Shown: one piece after another, positions 17,868 to 29,711 of the stretch
How the letters are laid out: each line of letters starts with the position of its first letter
How positions within the stretch are numbered: the stretch's first letter is position 1
Source of the DNA: Turbatrix aceti
Lineage: Eukaryota; Nematoda; Chromadorea; Rhabditida; Panagrolaimidae
Direction: 5' to 3'
DNA: 64,000 bases
NCBI GenBank assembly: GCA_963969345.1
Contig: OZ017770.1
Span: 4,287,246-4,351,245, forward strand
Notes under the pieces: generated by a model
The model's database searches: none
What the model was told of the DNA's origin: nothing
Seen by the model: only the letters and a program-made list of their open reading frames with translations
Translations under genes and position numbers: made by a program

Positions 17868-19560
17868 ATGGATTCGATCGATCACCACTCGTCTGACCCT
17901 CTCGCCCGTATTTTGGGGTAAGTTCACACCTTTTTGACACAGGATGCATCTAATTGCAAATTTAGTGTTCTGGCGGATAACACCGAAATCTACTTGGACT
18001 ACTTGGCTAAGGCCGTTGCTATTCCGAGCGTTTCTGCTGACCCCGAAAAGCGCCCGGATGTTATCCGCATGGTGCAATGGACAAAAAACGTTTGTGTTTC
18101 GGCGCACATGTTTTTTTAAGATACATTATTTTTACAGCTCCTGGAGAAATTTGGTGCTACGGTCGAACTCGCGGATATTGGACAACAGGAGCGCCCCAAC
18201 GAGCCGGACCTTGCCTTTCCGCCTGTTATCTTGGCGAACTATCACTCCGGAGATGATCTAAAGACGGTTCTCGTCTACTGCCATCTCGACGTTCAGCCTG
18301 CTGATATCTCAGATGGATGGAACACGGATCCGTTTAAGATGACGGAGGTTGATGGCAAGCTCTACGGGCGGGGAACGACGGACGACAAGGGTCCTGTGAT
18401 TAACTGGATCGCTGTACTTCATGCATTTCACACTCTCCAGATCAAGTCTCCTGTGAATATCAAGTTCGTCTTCGAGAGCATGGAAGAGAGCGGATCCGTC
18501 GGTCTCAACGAACTTCTCGCGATTCGCAAGGACTTCTTGGCCAATGTCGACTTTGTCTGCATCACGGACAACTACTGGCTAGGAAAGAACAAACCTTGTC
18601 TCACCTACGGCCTTCGGTATCGTTTTTATATTTTTGTTGTTTCATGCAAAGTTTTTTTTTAAATTTTTAGCGGCATTTGCTACTACGCCATTGAAGTTGG
18701 CGTTGCAAAGCAGGACCTGCACTCTGGTGTCTACGGTGGAACGATGTAGGTTTTGTTTAATGTTTGCCTGAAAAATAAGTTACGTATACATTTTCAGCCC
18801 CGACGGCGTTGCTGACCTAATGGCAATCATGTCGTCACTTGTCGACGCTGACGGCACGATCAACATCCCCGGCCTCGACGAAATGGTCGCCAAGGTTACT
18901 CCGGAAGAGCTGGAGCTGTACAAAGACATCGACTTCGACGTCGACAGCTTCGCTGATGACATTGGCGTCAAGGAGCTCACCACGCGGGACAAGGAGGATC
19001 TGCTCATGAAGCGATGGCGCTTCCCCTCGCTCAACCTTCACGGCATGGAGGGTGCTTTCTCCGGTGAGGGTTCGAAAACGGTCATCCCGTCGAAGGTCAT
19101 CGGCAAGTTCAGCATCCGGATTGTCCCGGATATGGATCCCTCGAAGGTTGACAAGTGCGTTGTAAAGCACCTGCATTACCTGTTTTCCCTTCGCAAATCA
19201 ACGAACCGTTTCCGGTAAGCCCACTGACTTGTCTAAAACGTTATTTTATCCAATTATTGCAGGGCTATCGTCTCGCAGAGTTGCCGCCCCTGGTTGGCTG
19301 ACTACAAGTCTCCCAACTTCAAGGCTGCTGCTCGCGCCATCAAGCGCACGTACGGCGTCGATCCTGACTACACGCGTGAAGGCGGTAGCATCCCGGTCAC
19401 CATCAAGCTCCAGGAACTCACGGGTAAGAGCGTCGTTCTTCTCCCCATCGGCGCCTGCGACGACATGGCTCACTCGCAGAACGAGAAGATCAACGTGGAA
19501 AACTTTGTCAATGGCATGAATGTCATCGCCAGCTACCTGTACGAACTCGGCAAGGTCTGA
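17868..19560 (+). CDS. Cytosolic non-specific dipeptidase (CNDP2-like, M20 metallopeptidase)
   Basis: Di-zinc/manganese peptidase of the M20 family that cleaves dipeptides such as Cys-Gly in the cytosol. Six exons (17868-17917, 17966-18089, 18138-18616, 18671-18745, 18798-19214, 19263-19560) give 480 residues; human CNDP2 has 475. Metal and catalytic residues are in place: His and Asp in CHLDVQP, Asp in GRGTTDDKGP, Glu pair in ESMEESGS, Asp in ITDNYW, His in LHSGVYGG, and the late His in AHSQNEK. The usual glycine-rich block before PW is replaced by VSQSCRPW. Exons are noticeably richer in C-ending codons than neighbouring genes, suggesting high expression. No signal peptide, so cytosolic. 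Confidence 0.96.
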
Positions 19561-20029
19561 TCCGTTTTTTCTGAATCGTGTGATTTAATTGCTTGAAGCT
19601 CCGCTTGTTGTTTGTCGTTGTTTCTGAATAAGAAATACGCGAAAAAGTATCATGTTGTGTTCTTGATTTTGTGTCTGAATAAGAAATATGCAAACAAGTC
19701 TACTGTGAAATTTGCAAAAACGCTCAAAAAATTTTCTTGGATTCTGTTTTGTCTGCAAAAGGAGATCGTTGCCCAGTTGTGTTCAAAAAAAATTCATATT
19801 GGTTCAGTTAGCGCGAGGGCGTCAACTGTGGGCCTGCGCTCCACTGTAGTCTCCAAAACAACTGCGCGGCTTTGTTATTTTTTCCGTAATTTGTTTTTTG
19901 CACAAAAACAACCCAAACGAGCTCTCAACCCACGTTGGTCAGCCCTGATACTTTGATCAGGCTGATGTCAAAGACCGCCGCCATGCCGTTGTTTTTTTCA
20001 TCGACTCCGTCATTCGTCCTCGTCTCAGC
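19561..20029. other. Intergenic spacer
   Basis: 469 nt between two plus-strand genes. Contains the dipeptidase 3' UTR (no canonical AATAAA seen) and the promoter of the chitin-binding protein gene. No further feature recognised. Confidence 0.5.
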
Positions 20030-20828
20030 ATGCAGCCGATCGTTATTTTGCTGCTGTTTTCTCTCCTGACTGCCGCCGTCACCACGGTCTCCAATGCGGA
20101 CTGTATCAACAAGCCCGATGGCGCCTATTCCATTGGCTGTCAATCCAATTTCCTCTGTTGCATCGATGGCATTGCTAGTATCGAGACTTGCCTCGGCAAT
20201 TCTTACTTCGACGAAAAGTCTCAGAACTGCCCGAACCACATCAAAGTTCCCTTCTGTCAAGCCCAGACAACTTCTTTGCCTGCTCCCTGCCAGGGTTCGA
20301 CTACAACCGCTGCACCAGTTAGCGGATACCTCACTCCTCCGACCATCAGCAGCACTACCGCTGACCCTATAATTACTTTCTACTCAAGCGGCAACATTGA
20401 TTCTGCTAAGATCCGGAATATGGAACGATGTAAGTTTATTTTTGCATGAATTTTAAAAAATTATAACATTTTGAGACACCGAATGGAATTACGGCGGCCC
20501 TGCCCCTCCAAAGCCGTGGCGGTGGATGGCAGGCGACGAGAAATCGTTCATCGCGTACTTCATCTGCAGAGCGTGCCTGCATCTAAACTATGGTTATCAG
20601 AAAATGCAGTGCAAGGAGGTGTGCACTCCGTTCATCGTCATTGACCACATCAGCGCAAGTTTCATCGTTATCAATGAATCCGGTAAAAGCTCTGGCGAAT
20701 CCCGTGAAGGATCCATTGAAGGCTCTGGCGAATCCGGTGAAGGATCCGTTGAAGGCTCAGGTGAAGTTTCCGATGGCCTCTATGACCACGAAAGCCACAG
20801 CGAAGAAATCATCGTTGGTCCCTACTAA
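20030..20828 (+). CDS. Secreted peritrophin-A/SG-rich protein, CPG-like
   Basis: Two exons (20030-20429, 20476-20828) give 250 residues. Residues 1-23 are a signal peptide. Residues about 25-80 hold six cysteines in the chitin-binding type-2 (CBM14) spacing (INKPDGAYSIGC, LCC, ETC, NC, FC). A Thr/Pro linker follows. The C-terminal region, about 203-245, repeats acidic Ser-Gly motifs (SGESREGS, EGSGESGEGS, EGSGEVS), which look like chondroitin attachment sites. This combination resembles nematode chondroitin proteoglycans of the eggshell (CPG-1/CPG-2), a known family feature; the role here is inferred. The middle block with FICRACLHLNYGYQKMQCKEVC is unrecognised. Poly(A) signal at 20853-20858. 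Confidence 0.8.
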
Positions 20829-21032
20829 CTATATTAAAACGTGTGAAATTGAAATAAATCTGTGATACCTTCGACGTTGAATTCTTTGGACAAGGGGTAA
20901 TGGGAGGTGTCCGGTTTATCACCTACAAGAAACGGATGCGTGAGTGCGCATTATCAACTGGTGGCAACATGGCTGAGGCGTGTCGTTAAACGAAGCACTC
21001 GGTGAACAACCTCGTCGTTCAGTTAACCAAAA

Positions 21033-21537
21033 ATGATTTCCCGAGCGTTTGTGCTTCTGTTGTTGTGTCCCCTGACGCAGTCTTTGATGTGCCATTACTT
21101 TGCGCACAACATCGTCGGACTCAATGAAACCAACACGGACACAAATGTCAACTGCACGGGCTCCTATTGTGCCAAGATGATCGGCAATCAAAAATATAGT
21201 TAGCGAGAAAAAAGGTTTCTCGAACAGGTTTTTTCAATTTTTTTCAGATGGTGCAACTCAAACTTTTCTCTTCCGGGGATGCAACTCTCACCTGTTTGGC
21301 CTCGATAACTATGGACATGTCAACTGCACGGTATGTAAAATAAAATGACCCGCGTTTGGTACTTACTCAAAGTTTCAGAGCGCAGGGCAGCTTACAATAG
21401 GCCAGGCCGGCGGCACTACAGGAACCCTATATTGCTGCGACACGGCTTACTGCAACCCGGCAGCTCCCAGCTTCGCGCCTTCGTTTATCGTTGCAGCCAT
21501 GTCGGTTGCACTTGCAACTGTTTTCAGTGCACTGTAG
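21033..21537 (+). CDS. Ly6/uPAR-type GPI-anchored protein 1
   Basis: Three exons (21033-21198, 21248-21330, 21379-21537) give 135 residues. A signal peptide (about 1-18) precedes a cysteine-rich domain that ends with YCCDTAYCN, the CCxxxxCN signature of the Ly6 fold. Several N-glycosylation sites (NET, NCT) are present. The last about 20 residues are hydrophobic after small residues, a GPI-attachment signal. Nematodes have families of such proteins (for example HOT/ODR-2-like) acting at the cell surface; the partner is unknown. A second member lies at 50.5-51.0 kb on the other strand. Confidence 0.82.
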
Positions 21538-21690
21538 CACGATGGTTTACCGCCGCAGCTATCGGACAAAAAATGCTGCGGCAGTCTGCGAGTCGCTGTC
21601 TTATCAATGTCATTACTTTGCTTCTTTTTAAACATTGATTTGTATACTCATTTTTACTGAGTATCATTGTCTGTGTACGATTTATTCAGT

Positions 21691-23244
21691 ATGTCGTCGA
21701 GAGTAAGAATAAATTCTGAAATGGCTGAATCTTCGGCATCTGCCGACTTTACAAGTGTCGATCCCCTCATTGTAACGGAGAACATCTTCGGCGAAAGACC
21801 GCATACAGCTACTTCTATTACGCCGGAGCAAGCGCTGATTCACATGATCAAGGTCATGATGGGCACTGGAATGTTATCTTTGCCACTTGCTTTCAAATAT
21901 TCTGGACTCTGGGTAGGAGCTTCTTATCGGTAGCAAAATTACAAATTAAATCGTAATTCTAGCTAGGATTGGTGCTGTTAGTGGTGCTGTGCTGCGTGTC
22001 AACTTACTGTTGCTTGCAACTCGTGTATTCTGCACACATAGTGGGCCAATACAAAGGATTGGATCGTCTGGATTATGCTAACGTCATGCGTGGTGCCGTG
22101 GAAATCGGACCAAATTGGATAAAAAATCACGGATATTTTGCAAAGTAGGTGGTTATGCAGACTACGGGTAATTTCACGTAACAGCGTTTAGACAAGTCGT
22201 GAATACCAACATGTTCATCGCTCAGCTGGGATTTTGCTGCGTTTATTTCGTTTTCATGGCTGATAATCTTAAACAGGTATAAATCACTCGGGAGAGACAA
22301 AAAAAAGTTAAATTTTAAGTTCTTCGATGAGACTTCTGAAATTCATATGCATCAGTCGACGTGGATCGCACTGCTTCTGGTTCCAACGCTTGGATTGTGT
22401 ACAATTCGTCAACTCAAGGTTCTCGCACCGTTGGCACTGATGGCCAACTTTGCGTACATCATCGCGGTCGCAATTGTCATGTCTTACTTGTTCGCGAATC
22501 TCCAGCACACCAGCACTCTGCCAGCGGTCGGAAATATAACCGACTTACCGTTGTTCTTTGGTACCGTCATGTTCGCATTTGAAGGCATTGCTGTAGTGCT
22601 GCCAATTGAAAATCAGATGGACTCCCCTCAACAGTTTATTGCTCCAAATGGAGTGTTGAACACTGCCTGTTCTCTTGTTCTGGCCGTCTACTGTACGATC
22701 GGTTTTTATGGTTACGTGACATTTGGAGACGCAGTTAAAGACACGATTACACTCAACCTGCCGAACACCATGTTTTACCAAGCTTTAAAAATTATTTTTG
22801 TGTTGTGCATATTGGTTTCCTATCCTCTGCAGTTTTACGTACCCATGGAACGTATTGAAAAATGGGTTTCTAGAAAGATTTCTGAAAGTCGGCAAAATAT
22901 TACAATTTATATCGTGCGTTATTCCATGGTTATTTTCACTTGTAAGTTTTTTAACATATCCTGTTAACTTCTATCAAATCATATTTTTTGTAGGTTTGAT
23001 GGCAGAACTCATCCCGCATCTTGCACTTTTCATTTCACTTGTAGGTTCATTTGCCGGCACCGCTATGGCACTCCTGTTTCCACCCATCATCGAACTGCTC
23101 TGCTCATATGCTCGAAAAACCTTGACGCCCAAAGTGTGGGCTAAAAATTTGTTTTTGATGAGTTTTGGCTTGCTCGGCTTTACGACAGGTACCTACGCCA
23201 GCATGCGCCAAATCATCATGGTATTTGGTCAAGAGGATGTGTAG
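21691..23244 (+). CDS. Proton-coupled amino acid transporter, SLC36 family
   Basis: Five exons (21691-21912, 21963-22144, 22192-22276, 22320-22941, 22994-23244) give 453 residues with about eleven membrane helices. TM1 has the family hallmark [33 protein letters not shown] and [17 protein letters not shown] match the central PAT/SLC36 blocks, and [14 protein letters not shown] follows. The N terminus is a soluble acidic Ser/Thr-rich tail. These carriers export small neutral amino acids from lysosomes or import them at the plasma membrane together with protons. Substrate is not predictable here. A TTATTCAG acceptor ends 1 nt before the ATG. Poly(A) signal at 23301-23306. Confidence 0.94.
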
Positions 23245-23802
23245 TTGTCGCAGTATATCAAATTGTTACGTTGTTGCCTTGTGCTGTGAATCAGTTGAGT
23301 AATAAAGCTAGATGACAGAAATGCAAGGAGAGGGAGAGGGTCATAAGATCATTGTGCCAGCTTCATTGTGCGTAATTTTCCAAATCAATAAGTGATATAA
23401 CTGACCTATGATTCACATAGTACCATGGCCCGTGCCTGGTGTCTGCTCCTTTAACTAAGGATGGCTATAAGTAGATCTTTTTTTGCCCGTTCGTCCGCCT
23501 TACACAAAATGTATAACGTTCGGGTGTTCACTGCACAGTTATTCAACGGTCTCCTCCTCTGATCGCATGCAATTGTTTTCAAAATAATCTCAATGTGTTG
23601 GCTTTGGCCCTGTAGGAGACGTTCGTGCTTACCGCGTCATCTCATTTATAGTCAGTACAAGTCTCTTTTCAGTTCCGTACTAGCAGCTGTCGTACCTTTT
23701 TGGCCAATCCTAAGTCGCGAAAAAAATAGGTTTGGCTTTAATTTAAAATATATTCGGCTTTAAAAAATTGCACATATTTTCAGTATTCACAAGTGACTTG
23801 CC
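23245..23802. other. Intergenic, upstream of the gag-like gene
   Basis: 558 nt. Holds the SLC36 poly(A) signal and the promoter of the gag-like gene. I looked here and in the 3' flank for matching LTR ends and saw no obvious terminal repeat pair by eye. Confidence 0.5.
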
Positions 23803-26800
23803 ATGGAGGCCAACTCAAATTTCGAGGAATATTTTGATGCGGTCGATATCGCGGAAGTAGATAATCCTGCTCCTGTCGATGTCAAGGTAGAAGAAGCTCC
23901 TGAGGATATCAAGATGGAAGAAGTTGCCGCTGTTGAAGAAGTCAAAGTACAGGAAAATCCTGCCGCTGACGATGTCAAGGTAATGGAAATTTCTGCCGCT
24001 GAGGATGTCGAGGTAAAAGTCAATTCTGCCGAAGATGCTGTTGTTGAGGATGTTACGATCGAAAACGCTGTTGTCGAGGACGTCAAATTTGAAGACGCTG
24101 CTGTCGAGAATGTCAAGGATGAAGATGCTGTTGTTGAGTACGTCAACGTTGAATATGCTCCTGTTGAGGATGTCACGGAAGATGCTTATGTAAGTTTTTT
24201 GAGTTTAAAAAAACAAAAACAAAATTATATTTTTTAGCTGTACCCCACGGAAGCCAATGCGGACAATAATCCATCGCTGGTCATCAAAACCTACAAGGAC
24301 AACAAAGGGAGCAAGCAAAGAAAACCGAGAACCCCGGAAAGATTACAGAGACCGTATAAAAAAATGCGAAGTAACCGAAATGACCATCTGCCGATCCTGA
24401 ACTTTGACTTCACAAACCCCGAAAACAACAGGATGTTCTTGCCGGCTAATGGAGTAAATCCGGGTAACCCTTATGCTTCAGTTCCGTTTCCTAAAGGTCA
24501 AAAGCAGCCACATGTCAACTACGCCAACACATGGGTTCCCCCTCCAACTGGTCAACCTGACTACCAGCCACCTCAAGGGGGTCAAACTTTTTACCAGCCA
24601 CCCCAAGGTGTTCAACCTGTCTACCAGCAACCCCAAGGTGTTCAACCTGTTTACCAGCCACCCCAAGGGAGTCAACTCTTCTACCAGCAACCCCCAGTTG
24701 GTCAGCCTGTCTACCAACAACCCCAAGGGGGTCAACCGGTCTACCAGCAACCCCAAGGTGATTACAACAATCAGCAATACAACTCTCAGGGCTACTATGT
24801 TCTTAACGCCAAAGATCCGGCTAGCATCGATCTTTCACAGTCAGGCATGATTTGGCAGAACACACCTCCACCTCCCCTGCAAGAACCTCCTGCGGGTTGC
24901 ATCCTTAGTTTCGACGGCGACCGATCAAAGTTTCGAGATTTTTGGCACCAGTTTTGGTTCTTCGTGGACTCGCAGCCCCTGTCGGCTGTGGATAAGTGCT
25001 ACCAACTGTTATCCTGTCTGCGAGGAGATGCTTCAAAGCTGATGAAAGACCTGAGGCCATCCGAAGAAACTTACCACATTGCAAAGAGTATCTTGCAAGC
25101 TCAGTACGGTGAAACATTTACCGTCAGACGCTCTTTGTACAAGGAACTTCTCGCACTGCAACCCTGCAACAACGACTCTATTGACGGACAGGTATTCAAA
25201 TTGATTGAGGCAATTCAAGCCATTCTGGGCAAACTCGAAGAAGCCGATGACCAGCTCAATCATCCCCTGGTTGAAGAAGTTGTTCAATCGCTTTTACCAA
25301 AGTCAATGGTGGAAACACTTTACAAAAAAATGGGACCTGAACCGTCGTTGTTCTACACGCGCCAGTTCCTAAGCGGCGTCATGCAAAAGCTGAAACCACT
25401 GCAAGTCCAGAAACCTGTTCCCAGCATCACTTTAACGCTTGACAATGGCACGACTTTGAACGTCTCTACTTCTTCTGGAACAACTAAGTTCGTTGTGCAC
25501 GACGGCAAACTGGAAGAAGAGACCCATGTGAAGGAGGAAATATCGGACAGCAAGATTGAAAGTCTTCTTCTCCATTCTGCTTCCAATGCCGAGCCTGTTG
25601 TTAAAACGATCGCGCCAGCGACAACGGCAGCCCCGTTAGCAATAACGGCAGCCGTGCCGGCAACAGCAACAACTCCGCCAGCGACAACGACAGCCCCGTT
25701 AGCAATAACGGCAATTCCATCGGTGACAACGGCAACCCCGCCGGTAATAACGGCAACCTCGCTGGTGACAACGACAACCCCGCTGGTGACAACGGCAACC
25801 CCGCCGGTGATAACGACCACCCCACCGGTGATAACGGCAACTCCGCCAGCGACAACGGCAGCCCCGTTAGCAATAACGGCAATTCCGCCGGGGACAACGG
25901 TAACCCCGACGGTGACAACGATCATTCCGCCGGTGACAACCGCAACCCCACCGGTGACAACCGCAACCCCACCGGTGACAATGGCAACCCCACCGGTAAC
26001 AACGACCACCCCACCGGTAACAACGACCACCCCGCCGGTGACAACCGCAACCCCACCGGTGACAACCGCAACCCCACCGATGACAACCGCAACCCCACCG
26101 GTGACAACGGCAACCCCGCCGGTGACAACGGCAGCCCCAACGGTGACAACGGCAACCCCGCCGGTAACAACGACCACCCCGCCGGTGACAACGGCAACCC
26201 CACCGGTGACAACGGCAACCCCAACGGTGACAACGGCAACCCCAACGGTGACAACGGCAACCCCACCGGTGACAACGGCAACCCCACCGGTGACAACGGC
26301 AACCCCAACGGTGACAACGGCAACCCCAACGGTGACAACGGCAACCCCACCGGTGACAACGGCAACCCCACCGGTGACAACGGCAACCCCAACGGTGACA
26401 ACGGCAACCCCAACGGTGACAACGATCATTCCGCCGGTGACAACCGCAACCCCACCGGTGACAACCGCAACCCCACCGGTGACAACCGCAACCCCACCGG
26501 TGACAATGGCAACCCCACCGGTGACAACCGCAACCCCACCGGTGACAACCGCAACCCCACCGGTGACAACGGCAACCCCGCCGGTGACAACGGCAGCCCC
26601 AACGGTGACAACGGCAACCCCGCCGGTAACAACGACCACCCCGCCGGTGACAACGGCAACCCCACCGGTGTCAACGACCACTCCGCCGGTGAGAACTACT
26701 ACTCCGCCAGCGACAAAGGCTAAATCCTCAGAAGTCAATGCTTGGCGCAAACCCCTACCTGAAATGCGAAAGGGCAGTGCTTCAACGATAATCAACAACA

Positions 26801-27261
26801 TCATCCAGCAACTGAAATCTGTTCCTACGAACAACAAGCCTCCAACCAATCAGGGGCCCTCCACTGCACCGCAGATCAAGTCTGAACCACCAAAAATCAT
26901 CACAACGGTTCAACCTGATGCAGACAAATGTGACAATGCCACCTCGTCTAACTCGTCTTCTATGCCTTTCAAATGCCAGTTTTGTAACGACCCGCGTCAT
27001 CAAACGTCGTTTTGTGTTCGAAACTTGACTGTGCCTGCTCGCATAAAACGGTTGCGCACGCTGAACCGTTGCCTCAGTTGCCTTCAAACTGGGCATTCCG
27101 TCGCCAACTGCGCTGCTAAAATTCCTACTTGCAAATTTTGCAACCTTGGTCATCAAACTGTGCTTTGCCCCAAACTGTTTCTGACGCAGGAAAACCTGCG
27201 ACACTACAGCGAATCTTCTTCCGACAATCTTGAGTCGTTTTTGGACATGGCTTGGCCCTAG
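23803..27261 (+). CDS. Pao/BEL gag-derived protein with large Thr/Pro repeat, probably domesticated
   Basis: Two exons (23803-24189, 24238-27261) give 1136 residues. In order: an acidic N terminus with VVEDVKxE-type repeats (about 20-129); a basic stretch (KQRKPRTPERLQRPYKK); a Gln/Pro/Tyr repeat (QPVYQQPQG, about 227-307); a DUF1759-type gag core (about 349-515) starting ILSFDGDRSKFRDFWHQF; a VTTATPP repeat domain (about 581-955); and three zinc knuckles near 1038-1109 (CQFCNDPRHQTSFC, CLSCLQTGHSVANC, CKFCNLGHQTVLC). DUF1759 plus these knuckles is the gag layout of Pao/BEL retrotransposons. Unlike an active element there is a spliced intron, no protease, reverse transcriptase or integrase follows, and a poly(A) signal (27277-27282) comes 16 nt after the stop. 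Likely a host gene from a captured gag; role unknown. Confidence 0.85.
24550..24765 (+). repeat. Coding repeat, Gln/Pro/Tyr-rich (QP-VYQ-PQG)
   Basis: About eight or nine imperfect copies of a 24 nt unit encoding (Q/N)P-VYQQPQG-like octapeptides, inside the gag-like gene before its gag core. Probably disordered and prone to self-association (inference). Confidence 0.85.
25592..26715 (+). repeat. 21 nt coding minisatellite (VTTATPP) with higher-order structure
   Basis: Roughly fifty seven-residue units of VTTATPP type; the first third is diverged (A/I/L variants), the rest nearly uniform. Two higher-order levels are visible: an 84 nt four-unit block (PP, PP, PT, PT endings) repeated about three times around 26180-26420, and a larger duplication in which the string starting with the ATCATTCCGCC unit at about 25919 starts again at about 26423. 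Every copy keeps the frame. The density of Thr and Pro resembles mucin-type O-glycosylation regions, but the protein has no signal peptide. Confidence 0.92.
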
Positions 27262-27777
27262 TTTACTGTCAAAAAAAATAAACCTTGTTTTGAATTTTTT
27301 TTAATTACCCCTGACCTACACGGTCAATCTTTCTTATCTTCGTATCCAATCTTTTCATTGAATAAAATTTTTTCATTGATGCTTACTTATAGTATTTTCT
27401 TCATTAATTTTCTATATTTTAGTTTTTTAATTGAGTTCATTTTTATTACTGCACTTTTTTATATGAATTTTTTGTAATGTTTTTACAAGTATATTTTTTA
27501 ACTTTGAACATCATAAATATGTAATCGAATTCGGAATGTTGCATGTGCTTTGCATTATCGATCACGCAATCCTGGGCTGGGTGGGTACCGTCAAAAAAAC
27601 AACTTTACGATAAAAATTTTAAGTTATTTATTTAATTCTTTGCTCTAAATAAAGTTTGCAGCACTATGATAGGGATATGTGCATACAAGTAGGTAAAAAA
27701 AATAAGACAAAAATATTTTATTGATATGAAAGCAAAATAGGGCAAGAAAATGAAGCGAACTTGGGTGTGTCATTCAA
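27262..27777. other. Convergent 3' flank, gag-like gene and mlc-4
   Basis: 516 nt, very AT-rich. Poly(A) signals for both genes: AATAAA at 27277-27282 (plus) and TTTATT at 27717-27722 (minus). No other structure recognised. Confidence 0.55.
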
Positions 27778-28373
27778 TCATTGGGCTTCTTCGTCCTTGG
27801 TACCGTGCTTTAGCATACGGGTGAACTCGATGTAGTTGAACTTTCCATTGACGATTGGAGCGTCACGAAGGAGTTCATCGACCTGGTCGTCTGTATATCG
27901 ATCGCCCATTGTTGTGAGTAGTTCACGAAGTTTGTCCTCCGAAATAAATCCGGAGTCTTTTTCGTCGAAACAGACAAAGGCATTACGAATGACTTCTTCC
28001 GGATCAGTGCCCGTCAATTTTTCGCCAAACATTGTCAAAAACATGGTAAAGTTAATCTGGCCAGGTGCTTCGCCGATCATTTTTTCGATGAAATCTTCCG
28101 TTACTTCTTTGCCTTAAAAAAAAGAGAATGCTTAACTGCACAATAAACCACTTGGCGGCGAGGCTGGGACTGAACTGAACAATCTTTTAAAAACCCACCG
28201 AGAGAAGCAAACATATCGTGAAGATCGGTGTGGTCAATGAAACCGTCGTGATTTTGGTCGATGAGATTGAAAGCCTCCTTGAACTCCTGGATTTCATCCT
28301 GACCAAACATGGCAAAGACATTGCTCGTCGTACGAACATTTCGAGCTCGGCGTCCGGTTTTGCGGGAAGCCAT
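27778..28373 (-). CDS. mlc-4: Non-muscle myosin regulatory light chain
   Basis: EF-hand protein that binds the neck of myosin II and controls its activity through phosphorylation. Two exons (28373-28199, 28112-27778) give 169 residues. The N terminus is basic and carries the phosphorylation motif [10 protein letters not shown]; the Thr-Ser pair is the target of MLCK and Rho-kinase. The first EF-hand loop, [12 protein letters not shown], is complete; later hands are degenerate, as usual. The sequence follows nematode MLC-4 (non-muscle) more closely than muscle MLC-1/2. A TTTTTAG acceptor ends 12 nt before the ATG. The muscle LIM gene starts 1.34 kb away, divergently. Confidence 0.95.
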
Positions 28374-29711
28374 CGCGGTTGATTTCTAAAAAAATGGGAA
28401 CTGAAGGGGCACACCGCGGTGTCTGAAAAAAAAGAAGAATACAAAACAAAAACAACGATTGTGCTGTGCTATGACTCAGCTTAGCGATGCACACAGAATA
28501 CGGAACTATCATGAATCAATATTTCGGTTTGGATGACGAATTTAAAAAAATCTTACTTTACTGTATTACTTTTTTTACAGGTGCACCACAGCCAGCTTGT
28601 ACCCAGGGGACACTGCAATGACCCAGAAAGGATTCCCTGTCTCGAGAGATTTTTTTCGAGCTCTCAAAGTCCTTATCTCGATCACGTATTATGCATATGT
28701 ATGTCGAAGTGGTTTAAAAAAATCATGTTGTCTGGTCTGTTAAAGTATTTTGATCTCCTCTGGACTACAAACAGCCGACGAACAGCCGAAGAACGTTAAA
28801 GTCAAAGAAAAGTTGAAGCGCGTTTGATGTTGCGGTGGGAGGCTCTTGCGGGGTTCTTTTGTGCAAATAAAGTTATTAGCGAGGAGAACTTTGTTTTTAC
28901 ATTTTATAAATAATGTCAACCTCTTTTTTTTTGTGTACCGCCTACTCCCTTTCTCAAGAAAGTTCGTCGCGACAAGAACCCATAGCCTGCAACGACGGTA
29001 AAAACTTTTGCTTTGTTTCGACTGCACCTGGGGGAGACCTGCGCACACTGTACACAGGCCTTCGGTGATTATTTCGATGAGAACTCAAGGCAGTAATACC
29101 ACTATTGACAAACAGCTCGATTCCGCATATTGTGCGTGCACCTGTTGAGTGCTGCTGGCTGCAGTGCATTCAATTCTTTTTTTTTGCTTTTTACTTTCAC
29201 TTTTGTTGATCCTCTGGTTGACCCGGTCGGTCGGGCGACAAATAACATCGTTTTGCTGCCGGATCTTCCCGATCCAGGACTGCATTTTAGTTTTATTTTA
29301 CAGCAATGAATCATTGCTCATCCCTTCCCAGGCCGTGTTGTAAGGCCAAAAGCTGACTCGGCATCCCCCGGAAAGCATTCCTCGTTGACTCATCCGCCTC
29401 GCTTTTAGCCATTCATATTGTTTTAATTTTTGAGCCATTTCAAAACAAACTTCACTCCCTCCTTCGTCTGATGCTAGGGGACAAAAAGTAGCGGCTGTTT
29501 TTTAACTTTCGCCCCCAAAAACACCGGAAAAAACACTTTTATGACGTCGCCGGCAGGTGGTACAAACCTCAAATAAAAGTGAAAGTTGTATTCTCCGTTG
29601 GTTTGTCACCAGGTCTATTCGTCGTGCTGATCGCTTAAATCATTGCTGCTCTTCATTATTTCCCTCTAATTTTTCATGTTTAAATTTTTATCGTTTTTTT
29701 AGTATAAAATC
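28374..29711. other. Shared divergent upstream region of mlc-4 and mlp-1
   Basis: 1.34 kb between two head-to-head cytoskeletal genes. I see no coding exon. Pyrimidine-rich tracts near 29170-29220 and 29650-29700 precede the LIM gene. A shared regulatory region is possible but not shown. Confidence 0.5.

Noticed and set aside
25601..26674. Minus-strand frames encoding LPLSP/GLRLSP repeats, and the array as a CRISPR candidate
   Set aside because: Shadows of the same minisatellite. The units are directly abutting with no unique spacers, in a eukaryotic coding exon, so not CRISPR.
25353..26849. 498-codon open frame on the minus strand
   Set aside because: It is the antisense shadow of the 21 nt repeat in the gag-like gene; a stop-free repeat unit of length divisible by three opens other frames too. 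Its product is only VVTGGVA-like repeats.
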